Assembly (NCBI RefSeq): GCF_037975245.1
Contig: NC_092576.1
Coordinates: 10,710,611 to 10,774,610, forward strand
Length of the DNA stretch: 64,000 nt
Reading direction: 5' to 3'
Origin: Apostichopus japonicus
Taxonomy: Eukaryota; Echinodermata; Holothuroidea; Aspidochirotida; Stichopodidae
Position numbers and translations under genes: made by a program. The notes below the pieces were generated by a model. It was not told where the DNA came from. It did no database searches and worked only from the letters and a program-made list of their open reading frames with translations. Shown piece after piece: positions 39,801-52,285 of this stretch. Numbering within the stretch: the stretch's first letter is position 1; each line of letters begins with the position of its first letter.

Positions 39801-42424
39801 AACTATGTCGGTTGCAGAACACGTCTTAGGTTAAAACAACTTAAAACAATTTAGTTTGATTATAGAACGCAGTGTTGAGAGAAGTATAGCACAATTTGAG
39901 ATAAACATTCATCAAAAGTGGAATAACGTTTATCAAGAAAGACACTGGTTAAGTCACCGTAAGTTAACGGTAAAAATCTCCCTATTGCCGTGCGTGATAT
40001 ACCTACGTCATTTCCGCTCAGCTACTTTCCCTATAACGCCTCTTCCGTTTAAAACATCAATGAGTTATGTGTAAATTTTTTATAAACATTTGAGTTGACT
40101 CACTTTTATAAAATGTTTAAAGGTTTACACTTTGCTTAATGTGCTTATATCATTTCATTCATGCGAAAAATAAAATACGCAACATAATTTGAAGCGAAAT
40201 ATTCCACCCCACACCCCAAAACCCCACCCACCCCCTTACTCTATACCCCATTCTCTTATCCGTATCACCGTTGTCGAAGATCACCATTTCAAATAAAGTC
40301 AAATTAAACACAAGTTACTGTTATCCATGTTACATTCTCCACGAACCTGTAAACATAATTAAATTCCTACAAGCTTTAGCTTATGTGTTTCTTGGCAAAA
40401 ATTTTAAAACAACTTTTCAGATAATTGACGTTCACATGAGGTTTAAATTTTTAGCGAGGCATGTCTGTTTTATTTTAAAAATGTATAGTATTTAAAATAA
40501 CTAAGGATAACATTTTTTCTTTTGTCTTAACCTACAATTAGAACGGGTCTCATTATGTTCGCACACATGTTGTACATTAATCAAATAAAAATAAAATGAA
40601 GAGTAGCCTGATTGATTTTATATATTTTTTTTCTTTTTAGCATTTGGACGTAGGTCAGAACCACTTTAAATTCAATGCTATTAGGATATGCTTTTACAAA
40701 AGAAAATCCCTATCTATTTGGTTTTCTCGGTTTGGTTATTATTTTAGGTATAATTATATCTTCTGTCCCTTAACCAATAATAATGAACCATGCATATAAC
40801 TAATAATCGCTAAGTATTCCGACAAAATGACCTTTTAATTTTCCATTCTCACAACCGGCACGGTCAATGTACTTCTCTGACACTACTTGAGATCATATTG
40901 TACAATCAAACACTGTCTATACTGTGAGACTTAAAATGAAACAGAATATGTAGTTTTTTTCTGTATTGCGTTCTCCAAATTTAACTTTATTCCATGAATC
41001 TTGCAACTTTTCTGAATTCCTGAATGAAAACCACATCGTCATAGCATTTCTTATTCACAAAATGTTTTAATTTTCCTTCTCTTTAAACCAAACTTACATT
41101 ATGAAATTGTTTGGATTCATTTTTACCTTTTTGCCCCGTTTATTTCTTCTCTCATATTTACTTGTTCTTGTTGCTGTAATAAGCATTGTGTATGGTAACA
41201 TCATCTGTACTGTATCTACCAATCATGTGTGTCAGTAATATGTCATCCATTTGTTCTTTTCTTTTCATTTTCGTCTATCATGGCATGCCCTTGTACTACT
41301 TTGACACTTCAAATGAAACAGTTTATTTTGAAAAGCAATTCTTTTTACTGTGAGGTATTTGAAATCAACTAATTTTTATCAATATTTCTAAAGTAGAAGG
41401 CGAAAACTATTTCCTCGTCGTATTATCCATCACAAATCAAGATAAGTTCGATCAAACTGTAATTAATTCTTTTTATTTGTTATTTACTTTTGTTTATTGG
41501 ATAATTATCCTTTTGAATAAAAAAAACGGAATTGAATTAATAGAGTACTGGAACAGTCATTCTAGGTGGATTAGCTAAGGTTACCAGCTCCCAGGCTCGA
41601 GAACTCACCCCCCCCCCCCTTTCAACTTGGCCGAATTCCACATGGTATTGAAACTGGCTGCTAGTTTCTCGCGAGGCATCAATTGCTCCCCATTGTCTCA
41701 ATTCGGTCCGGGTTACATCAATGAACCGGTAGTAATTTATGCCGCCCTGGTAACAGTTAGTAATAACAAACGAGTAAGCAAACATTTCGAATGCATCACA
41801 TTTCATAACGAAGCAAAAGACAATATATTTTGAAGATTAATCTTTGTGGGTAGATCTGTCTTAATGACATCTGAGATCACACTTGATCAGATTCCTGTAA
41901 TATAATGTGGCAAACATCTATTTCACAGTACTGTCATGGTCATGACAAATCCAGAATTGTTTATTGAAACAAAGAGAGCTTAAATTTGTATTAAATGTTG
42001 TTCTTTTTCCTAAAACCGAGTGCACCACTACGATCTTATGTTCAAGACGAAAACGCTTGGTTCCAATATATGCCATTAAAAGTGCCCTTTTGCCATTTAA
42101 ATGTGTATTTTAAAGGTGTAGTTAAGAGGGTCCTGTCGTTAAAAAAAAAAAAACATGTAAATAATGGAATTTGTGCTATGGATTTGCATGCTGCAGAGAT
42201 TGCAAGTTTTAAGATACTGTAACTTTGTTACCTCTTCAAAACAAAGTCGCATCTTCCACTGCTCGTCACTTCCTCACCCCCACCACCCCTCAATTCACAA
42301 TCCACCTTCTCCCCTGTACCCCGTACGGAATGTGTACCCGATAGGTATAGGCCTATGTCTATGGCCTATGTTAGGATGTAAATACAGAGGCTCGCGTATG
42401 GAACGCCATTTTAACATTTATTTA
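39801..42424. other. 3' flank of unit C
   Basis: Contains the conserved post-stop block (about 39,940-40,060) and the unit-end block (about 41,560-42,320). At 40,745-40,780 it preserves the empty site of the LTR element found in unit D. No further gene is seen. Confidence 0.5.
40169..40174 (+). promoter_or_regulatory. Candidate polyadenylation signal, copy C
   Basis: AATAAA about 370 bp after the stop, aligned with those of B and D. Confidence 0.45.
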
Positions 42425-42615
42425 ACAATTACCGATATCTCTAATTCATTTGAAGATATCTCTTATTCACTCTGAGATATCTCGAATTAATTTCCAGATA
42501 TCAATAATTGAACATACTTGAGATATCAAAATTTGAGTTCGAGATATCAAGAATTAGACTTGGAGATATCCAAAATTGAATTAGAGATATAAAGAATTCG
42601 AATTCGAGTTACCCA
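42425..42615. repeat. GATATC minisatellite with inverted halves
   Basis: About eight GATATC-centred units at 20-23-bp spacing. The left units read GATATCTC with TAATTCA-like spacers and the right ones GAGATATC with TGAATTA-like spacers, so the array folds back on itself. The same array recurs at about 63,565-63,750. Confidence 0.7.
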
Positions 42616-42667
42616 AAATTCAGGTTCCAGTACATGTGACTTTCCTCTCAAATGCACGAACATTTTG

Positions 42668-42997
<330 letters not shown>

Positions 42998-43014
42998 GAT
43001 TGTATGTCCAGAGG

Positions 43015-44007
43015 TTCGAAACCGGTAAGGAATTAATTTCATTCCTAGATGTTCTGGTCAAGTTGGATGGCAATTCCTTAACCACTTCGGTCTATTATAA
43101 GCCCACTGATATTCATATGTATTTACATTTTAATAGTTTTCACCCACATAATCTCAAGAGTTCTATTGTTTACAGCCAATGCCTTAGACTTAAACGCATT
43201 TGCTCCAACCCATGTGACTTTAAACACCAGGTATCCATATTAACTGGTTATTTCTTGAACGTCGGATACCCCCTTCACTTAATTAGACAGGCTATTTCCA
43301 GGGCCGACAAGTTGAGCCGTGAGGACTTATTAAAATACAAGTCTAAAAGTCCCAACACACGCATTCCGTTCGTTACCAGTTACAACCCCCTCATCAAATC
43401 TTTCATTCGCTCCATCAAACAGGAATTTGGTGTATTTCAAGACGATCAGTCTGTAGGAGAATCGTTTAAGGTACCCCCCATGCTAGCATTTCGTCAACCC
43501 CCCAACCTTAAATTTCTTCTCACTTCCTCCAGACTCCCCCGCTCAGTTTCCACCTCCGCAGGCAATTTTCCTTGCGGTAAACCTAGATGCCAAATATGCC
43601 CCCATATTACCCCAGGCACCGTGGTCAAGATTCCCAATGTTGACTTTAGTCTTAGACCCCCTTCCCCCTCTTGTGATTCTATTAATGTTATTCACATTTT
43701 CTATTGTGTACTTTGCAAAGAGGGCAATTATGTAGGTGAAACAGGCTCCTGATTCCGCTTACGTTTTAATAATCACAAAAAATCTATTCGTGATAATTTT
43801 GCAGGATTCCCAGTGTCCGAACATTTCAATCTTTATGGTCATTCTCTAAAAAACCTTAAATGTATTTTAATTGCCTCGAACTTCAAATCAACTACTGAAC
43901 GTAAACGTAAAGAAATCGATTGGATCTTTCGTATTAAGTCTCACATCACCGGCCTCAACAAAGACTTGGGACCCCTTAACAACTACCAGTTCTACAAGCA
44001 TATGTAA
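43015..44007 (+). pseudogene. Penelope-like RT/GIY-YIG polyprotein remnant
   Basis: The frame reads [12 protein letters not shown] and VYYKPTDIHMYLH, the conserved segment after the Penelope RT palm, then HPHNLKSSIVYSQCLRLKRIC. A cysteine-rich linker follows (CGKPRCQIC), then a GIY-YIG-type nuclease with YCVLCKEGNYVGETG. An in-frame TGA at 43750-43752 interrupts the nuclease, probably from CGA by a C-to-T change. The frame then continues (SEHFNLYGHS, ERKRKEIDWIF) to the natural stop ending at 44007. The 5' half of the RT is missing, so the copy is inactive. Confidence 0.75.
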
Positions 44008-44147
44008 TCCGTTCTTTGCTCCTTAATCCGCTTCCTGTATAGTCATGGTTTATTTGGTTTTAATTCCATCATTGTAACTTACACTTGTCTAGCGTCATAC
44101 TTTCATTGTGTCACATTTTGTACTTCTCATTCGACTGCCAAGTATTG

Positions 44148-44174
44148 CTGACGAAGGTCCCAGGGGGACCGAAA
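44148..44174 (+). ncRNA. Hammerhead-like core in the Penelope 3' region
   Basis: CTGACGA, then GGTCCC and GGGACC able to pair around a short loop, then GAAA. This matches the CUGANGA / stem II / GAAA core order. I could not find a convincing stem III and cleavage triplet, so this is only a resemblance, strengthened by its position about 140 bp after a Penelope reading frame. Confidence 0.28.
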
Positions 44175-44294
44175 ATTCCAATATATTTTCTAAAACTTAC
44201 TCCTTATTTGTCAACTATGAGTCATATCTTATTTCTCTGGTTTTCTCTAATAATATTTTCTTTTGGAGTAAACGTGGATTTTCGTTATATTATG

Positions 44295-44295
<1 letters not shown>

Positions 44296-44380
<85 letters not shown>
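44296..44380. repeat. (TA)n microsatellite
   Basis: Pure TA tract at the 3' limit of the Penelope-like element, followed by three ATGTTA-type repeats. Confidence 0.95.
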
Positions 44381-44382
<2 letters not shown>

Positions 44383-45500
44383 GTTAATGTTAATGTTAAT
44401 TGATGATACAATACGGTAATCAAGTGTAATTGTATGATCTCATGAAGTCATTTATACCCATGCACCATTAAAGACTGCAATTTAAGTACATTTTCACGGT
44501 TATGATACGACCAATGGTCATTGTTAATTCAACATATTATGGTAATGTCACGTCCATAACGTCGTGTTATTAACGGAACGGGCCTTGAACGTAAATGAAT
44601 GATGAATGTCAACGTTATTTTAGCCACCAAAAACTACCATAATGCACAAACGGCGTGCCACAGTAATATGACGTCAAAATGTCGCCTTTACCTTACTTTT
44701 CTGTAATATTGTTTTTGATAGCAGCCTTTTTTTTTGTTGCCCACGATTGTTGGTGACGTGGGTCGCTAGCTATTTGCATATTTCTTTCAAGAGATTTCAG
44801 CAGTTGTAGTATTCATGGCAAAAACCGAAAGATATCTTCAAGAGTTATTGATTGGGCAGCTCAAACTGTCACACGTACCTGTATCAGAGCTAGATACACA
44901 TTCCCATGAAAAATATATGTACAATATAGCTAGCCATATCATGCAGACATGGGCGTCGAAGGTCCGGCCTCAGCGACAATTATGTTGTACAATATGAAAA
45001 TGATATACATAAGTCTTTTTCCCGTATTACCCGTTCCCCCAATTGACCTCAGGCCCGGAATTGTACCTCCTTGACCCTCTCTCGCTCTCATACCCCTCAT
45101 CAGGCATAATTACATACATAATACGAACTGATTAATTGATATTCTTATGAATCTCATTATTCCATGGAATCCGCTTATAGGAGGACATCCGAACACGACA
45201 CGGGTGGAAATAGGAATTTGAGAAGGATTGTATGGCTACGAACACAGCCCATTTGTAAACAATATGTGTGCTTGTTTTTCAAAAAGTCAAAGAGATTCTA
45301 TTATATGTGTTTCGTAAACACACAACTTATATATACTTTTTTTTAAGAAAAAGTCGCCCTGGAAAGAACATGGGCACGAAAGCGATACTACCGAACGACT
45401 GGTCCGCTGTCAATCCCAGTCCCCTTGCATCGAGACTGTGACTGTGTGATCATCGTCAGGTGTGCGTCACCATTCCCCTCGAAAGGGAACACATACTACA

Positions 45501-45659
45501 CATATATACGCTAGTCATTCATTCAGTGTTAGTTCAGCATAACACGAAGTTGATCAGTTCCATCCTGCCTTCGACTGCTGTAAGTTGTAACTTGACTACA
45601 CAGTACAGTGACGTCTAATTCAGAGACTGTTTACAGATCTGCCATTAATTAAACCACAG
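45501..45659 (+). promoter_or_regulatory. Possible promoter and first exon upstream of copy D
   Basis: CATATATA near 45,501 is followed about 30 bp later by TCATTCATTCAGT, then about 120 bp ending in a consensus donor, CACAG|GTAAGC (exon end 45659). Unit D lacks the TATA/donor block found in A-C, so this might replace it, 4.2 kb upstream of the DED exon. It is unrelated in sequence to that block. Confidence 0.22.
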
Positions 45660-46900
45660 GTAAGCTATAAGTAAAAGCTGTTTTTTTTTCTCGGACATTT
45701 TGAGAAAGTTTTTAATTTGGGCTGCTTTCTGAAATTGTATATTTTCTAATACTAGGCCTACCCTTTGTTTGGGTGAACGCTGCCTGATTAACACGTCATT
45801 GAAGGTTTTTGTTTTGCACTAAAGATTGAACTTTTAATTAAACACCGCCCATGATGTGGGATACAATTTTGGTATCATGAAAGAGAGTGCTGCAATTATT
45901 GTGCTATACCATACAACTATATCAAATTCTGTAGCATTTGACGAATTTAGGAGCACGAAAGTCAATTTCTAACCCAGGAAAATCTGGATTTATTAAAACT
46001 GGTTCGATTCCTTTTGAACATATGAGAGGAGCAAGGACACACCGTCAGAAGAAGAAAGGCACATATTCATTCCTCCCCTTCCCCTCCCCTCGTGTGTCCG
46101 TCGCATGGGGGATGCTGCTTAGGCTTATTTACAAAGATAGCCAGACAGACTCATTAACGAGGTAGACATGTTCATTAACGGCTTAGTTAGAGACCAGTCT
46201 TTCTCTTTTCATTGATAATAAAGGGTGAACATTACTTAAAAAGTTCACCAATGGTCTAATATACTATACGTTTCCATCTCCCTCCCCGTGTCCTTATCAT
46301 GTTATAGCGGAAGTAGACAGATGTTGTGATCCTTTACGCACCGTAATCCCTCGTCAATTTATTCCACTAAGTAACATATTTAACGGTCTGTCTACCTGCC
46401 CTCCACAGGACGGACTGTGCTACAATTGTGTCGATGCAATCGCGAACTGTTTCAGAGAAAAGAATTTTGAAGCATGGTACCGCTCATTGCAATATATTGG
46501 TCTCTTTAATCGAGTCGAGGCTTGAAATAAGATATGAATTCTTGCACTTCCTGTTATTGCCAGCGCATGTAGGCTACGTGGACATAGTGTATACGATATT
46601 TATGCATCACATTGCCATACGTAGTCTACGTATGTATACATGTTATTGTGTGTAGGCTATCCAGGTATGATTTACTAAGTAACCTATTGTATTGCTTTCA
46701 ATGCGGAGAATTGATTTTTTATCATTGAGACAAAAGTGTAGTAAAAATGTACGTTACAGCTGTTCATAATATTGATTGTCGAATAAACCGTGTTTGGTCA
46801 GAATATTGCTTTCAAGTGAAGCTGATATGTAATAAGCGTTCGGCATGGCATTCTATCACGACGGAAGGAAAAATTCAGTGCATTCATTAGCTATGCCTAT

Positions 46901-47000
46901 AAACTTGTGACAGAATTATTATCCATCTTTGAAAAGTGTATAGGTGTATATATACACCTATACACTTTTCAAAGATGAATAATAATTCTGTCACAAGTTT
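46901..47000. repeat. 100-bp spacerless palindrome
   Basis: Arms 46901-46950 and 46951-47000 are reverse complements with one mismatch (46923 against 46978) and no spacer. DNA could extrude a cruciform and RNA would form a 50-bp hairpin. Confidence 0.9.
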
Positions 47001-47840
47001 GTACTTACAAGTTGTAATCCGTGATGACTATGAAACAGATGTTTCGATTTAATAGTGTTAATACGAGGGATCGTGGGGTGGGGTGGGGGGGGGGGGGGTT
47101 CAAGACGTGCCTATCATGTTTTGTCTAATAAGGAGGACAGAAGTCCATTTACAACTAACTAATTTTAGAAATAAGGAAATGCGGCAATCTATTTAAAACT
47201 ATGCTATTATATTGTTTAAATGAAATGAAAATGAAAAATAAATAAATTTGCTTGGATACATGATGGTGCTATGGGGGGGGGGGCATCCCTTTTCATTAGA
47301 GGGCTAAAGCTGGGCTGCCTAAATTTTACTCGTCACCCCGTTGTTCAGTCATGTTCCCTTTAATATCAATAATTGGGTCAGTAGAACGATCCCAGCATAA
47401 CTGTCAATGGTATCGCATTTAGTTTATTCCAGTCAGTGAGTTGGAGGTGTTAAAGGGTGTGAAGACTCGCGCAAAGAGAAACGACTAATGTCGGTAATCT
47501 GACCTAGTCTCATATGAGGTGTAACAGAAGTGTTAGACACCACCATCGATCCCAGAAAATACACACACAGCTTGCTACCGTCGGTATTTAGAAACTAGTG
47601 TACAGTCAGTACATACAGCTGCGGTCAATATCCACAGCACAGTATACAAACGATACAACGATGGACATCTCAGGTCCAGCTAAAGATCACAGTGTATCAC
47701 GTTTCATTGCTGTCTGCATTTTGTAGCGAAAAGAGAAAAACTTCACTTGCAAGCAACGGAAAGTTAACTATTTTAAGATGGCGGCACGCTGTTTGGGGCG
47801 AGTCTTCAATGCCTTTAACTAAAAAATTGGATTTCAATGT

Positions 47841-48714
47841 ATTTTATGTATAATAAGACGATATAAATAGCTATAAAAAAAAGTTAAACAAAAATAGAAA
47901 CTCACATTTTATATTGTATGAAACAATCGTGATGGTTAACGTCTGATTGGTTTACAGGTTACTAACAGATATTCAATAAAGATTTTACGCAAAATCAATG
48001 AACACACGACCTTCATTTAAAAAAAAAATAAGCAAACTATAAAGCACTTTAATATAAAATCCATTCTCTGCCGCATTCGTCGTATTTGGCAAATTGTTCG
48101 GAGATTACTATTTCCAATATAGGAATTAATTAAAACCAAGTCACCGTGGTTCCTATATTTATCACAAACATTTAAAATCATTCAGAACCTGTAGAATGCC
48201 AATGTTGTCTTTGTTTGTTAGTTTCAGCTGACCATGTTTAGTAATCAGTACTTAATTTGCATGATGTACTACCAAAGGTCCAAGGTATCGACAGAAAGAG
48301 AAGGGATAGAAATGGAATCACAGGTCTACGTTCTTTTTCATACTACAATGACAGATGTGCATCGAGGTTTTATTATACTACACAAAAACAATTGTTCCTC
48401 TTCACTTTAGAACTTTGTGTACCAAATATCAGTACTAAAAATACACGGGTTATCTGTGTAGGCCATACTAATCTTATTATTTGTTGAAAACATATTTATA
48501 GATAGCGTTTAACTGAGTTCTATTTCCGACATTACCTACGAGTATCACGTGTTTTCATAATTAAGACCATTTGAGGAAAAGGATACAGCAAAGCATATAC
48601 TTTAATATGCTACAAATCCAGTGAATATAACAACTTCACTGACCCTGAAAAATAATTATGCTTTGTTATATTAGTTATTGATTAATATCCGTCACCACTC
48701 AGTTTTCATAAAAG

Positions 48715-48765
<51 letters not shown>

Positions 48766-49797
48766 AAGTATGTGTATATGTATGTGTATATATATATACA
48801 TATACATATATATTTATAAATATATATATATATATATATATATTTATAAATATATATATATATATATAAACGTCAGGTGACATTTCGAGCTTCAAATATA
48901 TAATATACAACATCACAATGCTATTGATTTATGAACAGTTCATTCTGTAGTTAAACGGAGCAGCGATTTGATCCATATTTGGACCAAATCTACTGTTCAC
49001 GAGAGTCCGCCGATGTTCCAGTACAGCGGTTTCTACTGTTTATAAAAACATACCTTTATTTTTAACTGATCAGTTGTTATACTGACACGTTTATTATCAT
49101 ATTGGTTGGAGATGTATCTCGTTCCATGCAAGAATAATAAAGACAGTCAAAAACTGATATTTGGATTCACATTACAACAAAAAAAGGAAAACGACCTTAT
49201 CCTATTTCGGACTCGTCGAATTTGTCAGGCAACTGATGGTAATGGATAAATTATAATAAAAAATGCATGTTATCCCCGTTTGGGGGGGGGGGATTTTTAG
49301 AAACTTTTGCACGCATTTCGAGCTCGCAACGGTTCTCTTTGGCGCCAAAGCATGCCACAATCCAATAGCAGCAGTAATATTCAACATTCTAAAGCCTTCT
49401 CTGTTTTTATATGAAGGCCCTCTTCAGTGTTAACAGTTTCAAACGTTGCCCAATTATTACTCATATTAGTTCATGCCTATTACTATTCTTTAATAATGCA
49501 CACAAACAAACAATAATTTTGAGCTATATTCGTAAACTATGGATACTTCTAGAAACTAATATACGTGTTATTCAGATACTAAATTCCTTAACCTTGTTTT
49601 AACAGCAATATCACAAACAGGTAAACAGACAAAAAGTGCGGGAAAAGCACGCTTAAAGCTAACTTCATCAATCAAATAAACTGCTGATTCAAAATACTTG
49701 ACATTGATAGGAATTATTTGTAATTTGTTGAAGTTATTGAAGAGTAAAATTTCCTTTTTCACGCAAATCATCAGTGAATCGCTTTGTTCATTTGCAG
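47841..49797. other. 5' region of unit D
   Basis: Paralogous to parts of unit B (10,980-11,150 and about 12,100-13,600). It lacks the hAT-like insertion of A and C and the candidate first-exon block. No gene is seen. Confidence 0.4.
48717..48868. repeat. (TA)n microsatellite with TGTA and TTTATAAA variants
   Basis: Interrupted TA tract. The tyrosine/isoleucine frame through it is an artefact. Confidence 0.95.
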
Positions 49798-49822
49798 TAA
49801 TGAGGGATAGCATTTCTTCGAT

Positions 49823-50102
49823 ATGACGTCATCAAGTACTACGTCGCCGTTCAGACTCACTCTTCTGAAAGTATCCGATGTCTTGACGGAGAAAAATGTC
49901 CAGGATTTGGCTTTCCTATGTGAAGATATAAGTCCTGCCAGAAGAGAGCTGATAACCAACGCTAGAGAATTATTCGCTGCTTTGCAAGGTCATGACCTGC
50001 TCAACGAACGAAAGGTTAACGTACTCATCGATTGGTTGGACGAGCCTCGGCTTTTGGAGGCTTCAAATCTGTTGAAGAATTACAGAAAGACGCACTTAAC
50101 AG
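49823..50102 (+). CDS. DED/B-box protein, copy D, exon 1 (death effector domain)
   Basis: Same DED exon, from the ATG 25 bp after acceptor TTTGCAG (exon start 49798) to donor ACAG|GTAGGC. A leucine conserved in the other three copies is proline here (DEPRLLEAS, codon CCT for CTT) within the predicted last helix. A proline there could bend or weaken the domain. Otherwise it is nearly identical to copies B and C. It joins exon 2 at 52286. Confidence 0.85.
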
Positions 50103-52285
50103 GTAGGCTACTAAGTTTGAGAACAATAGCAGGCGTAGCAGGACTTCTTGATATAAATTTACCCCCATTTTAAGTGCCAGGAAAGATCAGCTTAATTAAC
50201 ACCTGTATTGATATTACTTTTCATGACACCATACGTGCCTTATCGTCTGTACGAATTCAATGTCTAGATTGAGGCACAAAATACTTGTGACAATCGTTGT
50301 GGGGAGGAAGCCACCACCTTTGAGCAAATTTCTTTTTTGGAACTTAGATGCAAAATGATGCTATAAATTCCATCATTTTAACTACATTTGTCTTAACGAC
50401 TTACCATGTGTGAAGTAAATGTTAGCCATTTAAGGATATCGGGTTAGGGAAGTTGAGGAGGCACGTGTTACCATGCCCCCCGTGGCTACGGCCCTGTATA
50501 TATTAACGATATCAAATACTCATAGCTATATATTGAACAAAATGGAGATGTGTACTGTACAAGACAACATTCAAGTTTCATACGACGGACGGAACTTTGT
50601 CTGAAGGGTCAAATACGAATCAAAGTAACATGGAAATCTTGTTCTATGCTTAGTACAGCTAATGAGGAATACCTTCCGAGAAGCATATCACAGCGTGCTA
50701 GTAAAGCAAGTCCCCTATTCAGTTTCATGACGATGACGATGACGATTATGATCAATGTACATATCGTCAATGAACATTTCTTTGCTTGGCTCTAATAATA
50801 TCAATTACCAGTAAATTAAGAGTTAGAGTCATTCTATGAAGCATATAGACGTGTCATCACAGCGTACTCCACACAAATTCTTCTTGAAGTTCGAACAAAT
50901 AACTATAATTCTCTCGGTTTATTGCGGATATTCTAGAAATTAATTAGATGCCTTTGTTATGAATAGTGTAGCATATACAACCTACATAGTACCGGCACCA
51001 CCATACGAAATTCTTAAAACTTAAGAAGTTAAAGGCTTAGTTTAGTAAGCGATTTATTAATCACGATATCGTTCATCTTTACTGAAGTAGGAATATCATA
51101 GCATCATCTGGTCGCATTTCATTACATAACAATATAAAAAGGAAGGGGTGTATAGGGGAGGTGCGGGGCGGGCAGGTCATGCACTGAACTCTGATCATTT
51201 TAATGTATCGTTCCCGCATCGCTGCCTTCTATATGTTGCAATGTAATGCAGGAAATTTATAGTCAACACATGTTAGAGAATGAGAGTAAACAGTGTTAGA
51301 AAGTAGCAACGTTGTCAAAAGTATCAGTTTGATGTTGTGTGCGGTGGGGGTAGAACAATGTGTAACTTACAGTTATCTTCCAGGGTAAAAGTACATTAAC
51401 ATTTCTGAATAAAAAATACCGACCAGTGATACATTACGGTACATTCATTTACACAAATTTAAATTATAAAAAAATAACGGGGTAGCCCTGAACACGAATA
51501 ACCTTCCACACGGTACTGAGAGAACACTTGATAGAGGTTATCGTTATCTTTCACTTTCTTGGAAAACTTTCCCCTCTATTGAATAACCAGCCCTACCCCC
51601 CCCCACCCCCCTCCCGCTCCATCCCACTTCAAATGACTAGGACCAATGTACCTTTCGTCAATGAAATTATTCCTCATTTGGCTCTTTCAAGTCGCAGTAT
51701 ATAAACACTTACAAAATCTTCATATATATCCGGAACTATAAACTACGGGTTTCTTCAAGGCCAATTGTCTCGGTTCATTGCGGATGGTTTTCAATCAATA
51801 AGTTAGATATCTTTGTAATAAAATAATGTAGAACATCTACGTTGTACCGGCACCACGATACGAACACTGCTAAAACTGTAGTTTCCTAAGCGATTTATTT
51901 GTCACGAAATGAGTCATTGACGAAATGAGTAGTATTATCCGAATGTTTTCATGACGTAATTTACGTATCAATAACAAGGGGGGGGTGTATTCATTGCCAC
52001 TGATGCATTCAAATCCATCGTTCAAGTATTTCACCTCCTTCCTACATATATTATACTTTAAAATAAAATTCATCATGTCACTGCAGGAATTGATTAGTAA
52101 ACACGTGTAAGAGAATGAGAGTAAGCAATATCTGGTGACGACATCAATAAAAATATAATATGGATTTTTTCTTTAGGTTAGGGTAGAAGAGTGGTTGACT
52201 TATCATAGTCGTCTTTGAGAGTTAAATGCCGAAAAGGTCTGAAATAAAAGAGATAAATCAAACTATTTGTTTCATTTTTGCTCAG
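50103..52285 (+). other. Phase-1 intron of copy D
   Basis: 2.18 kb, colinear with the intron of C. It keeps only a short GATGAC-type remnant (about 50,727-50,750) of the microsatellite expanded in A and B. Confidence 0.75.

Larger units (their letters stand above)
42998..44290 (+). mobile_element. 5'-truncated Penelope-like element with GIY-YIG endonuclease
   Basis: The coding remnant starts part-way through the RT domain, next to the SINE, and ends in a 3' region bounded by (TA)n. It is a different Penelope lineage from the copy at 22.1-23.9 kb. Confidence 0.7.
44381..47840. other. Unique spacer between units C and D
   Basis: No gene is supported. Short open frames (for example 44815-44997 and 46428-46655) resemble nothing and lack support. 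A possible promoter and first exon lies near 45,500-45,659, and a 100-bp palindrome at 46901-47000. Confidence 0.4.
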
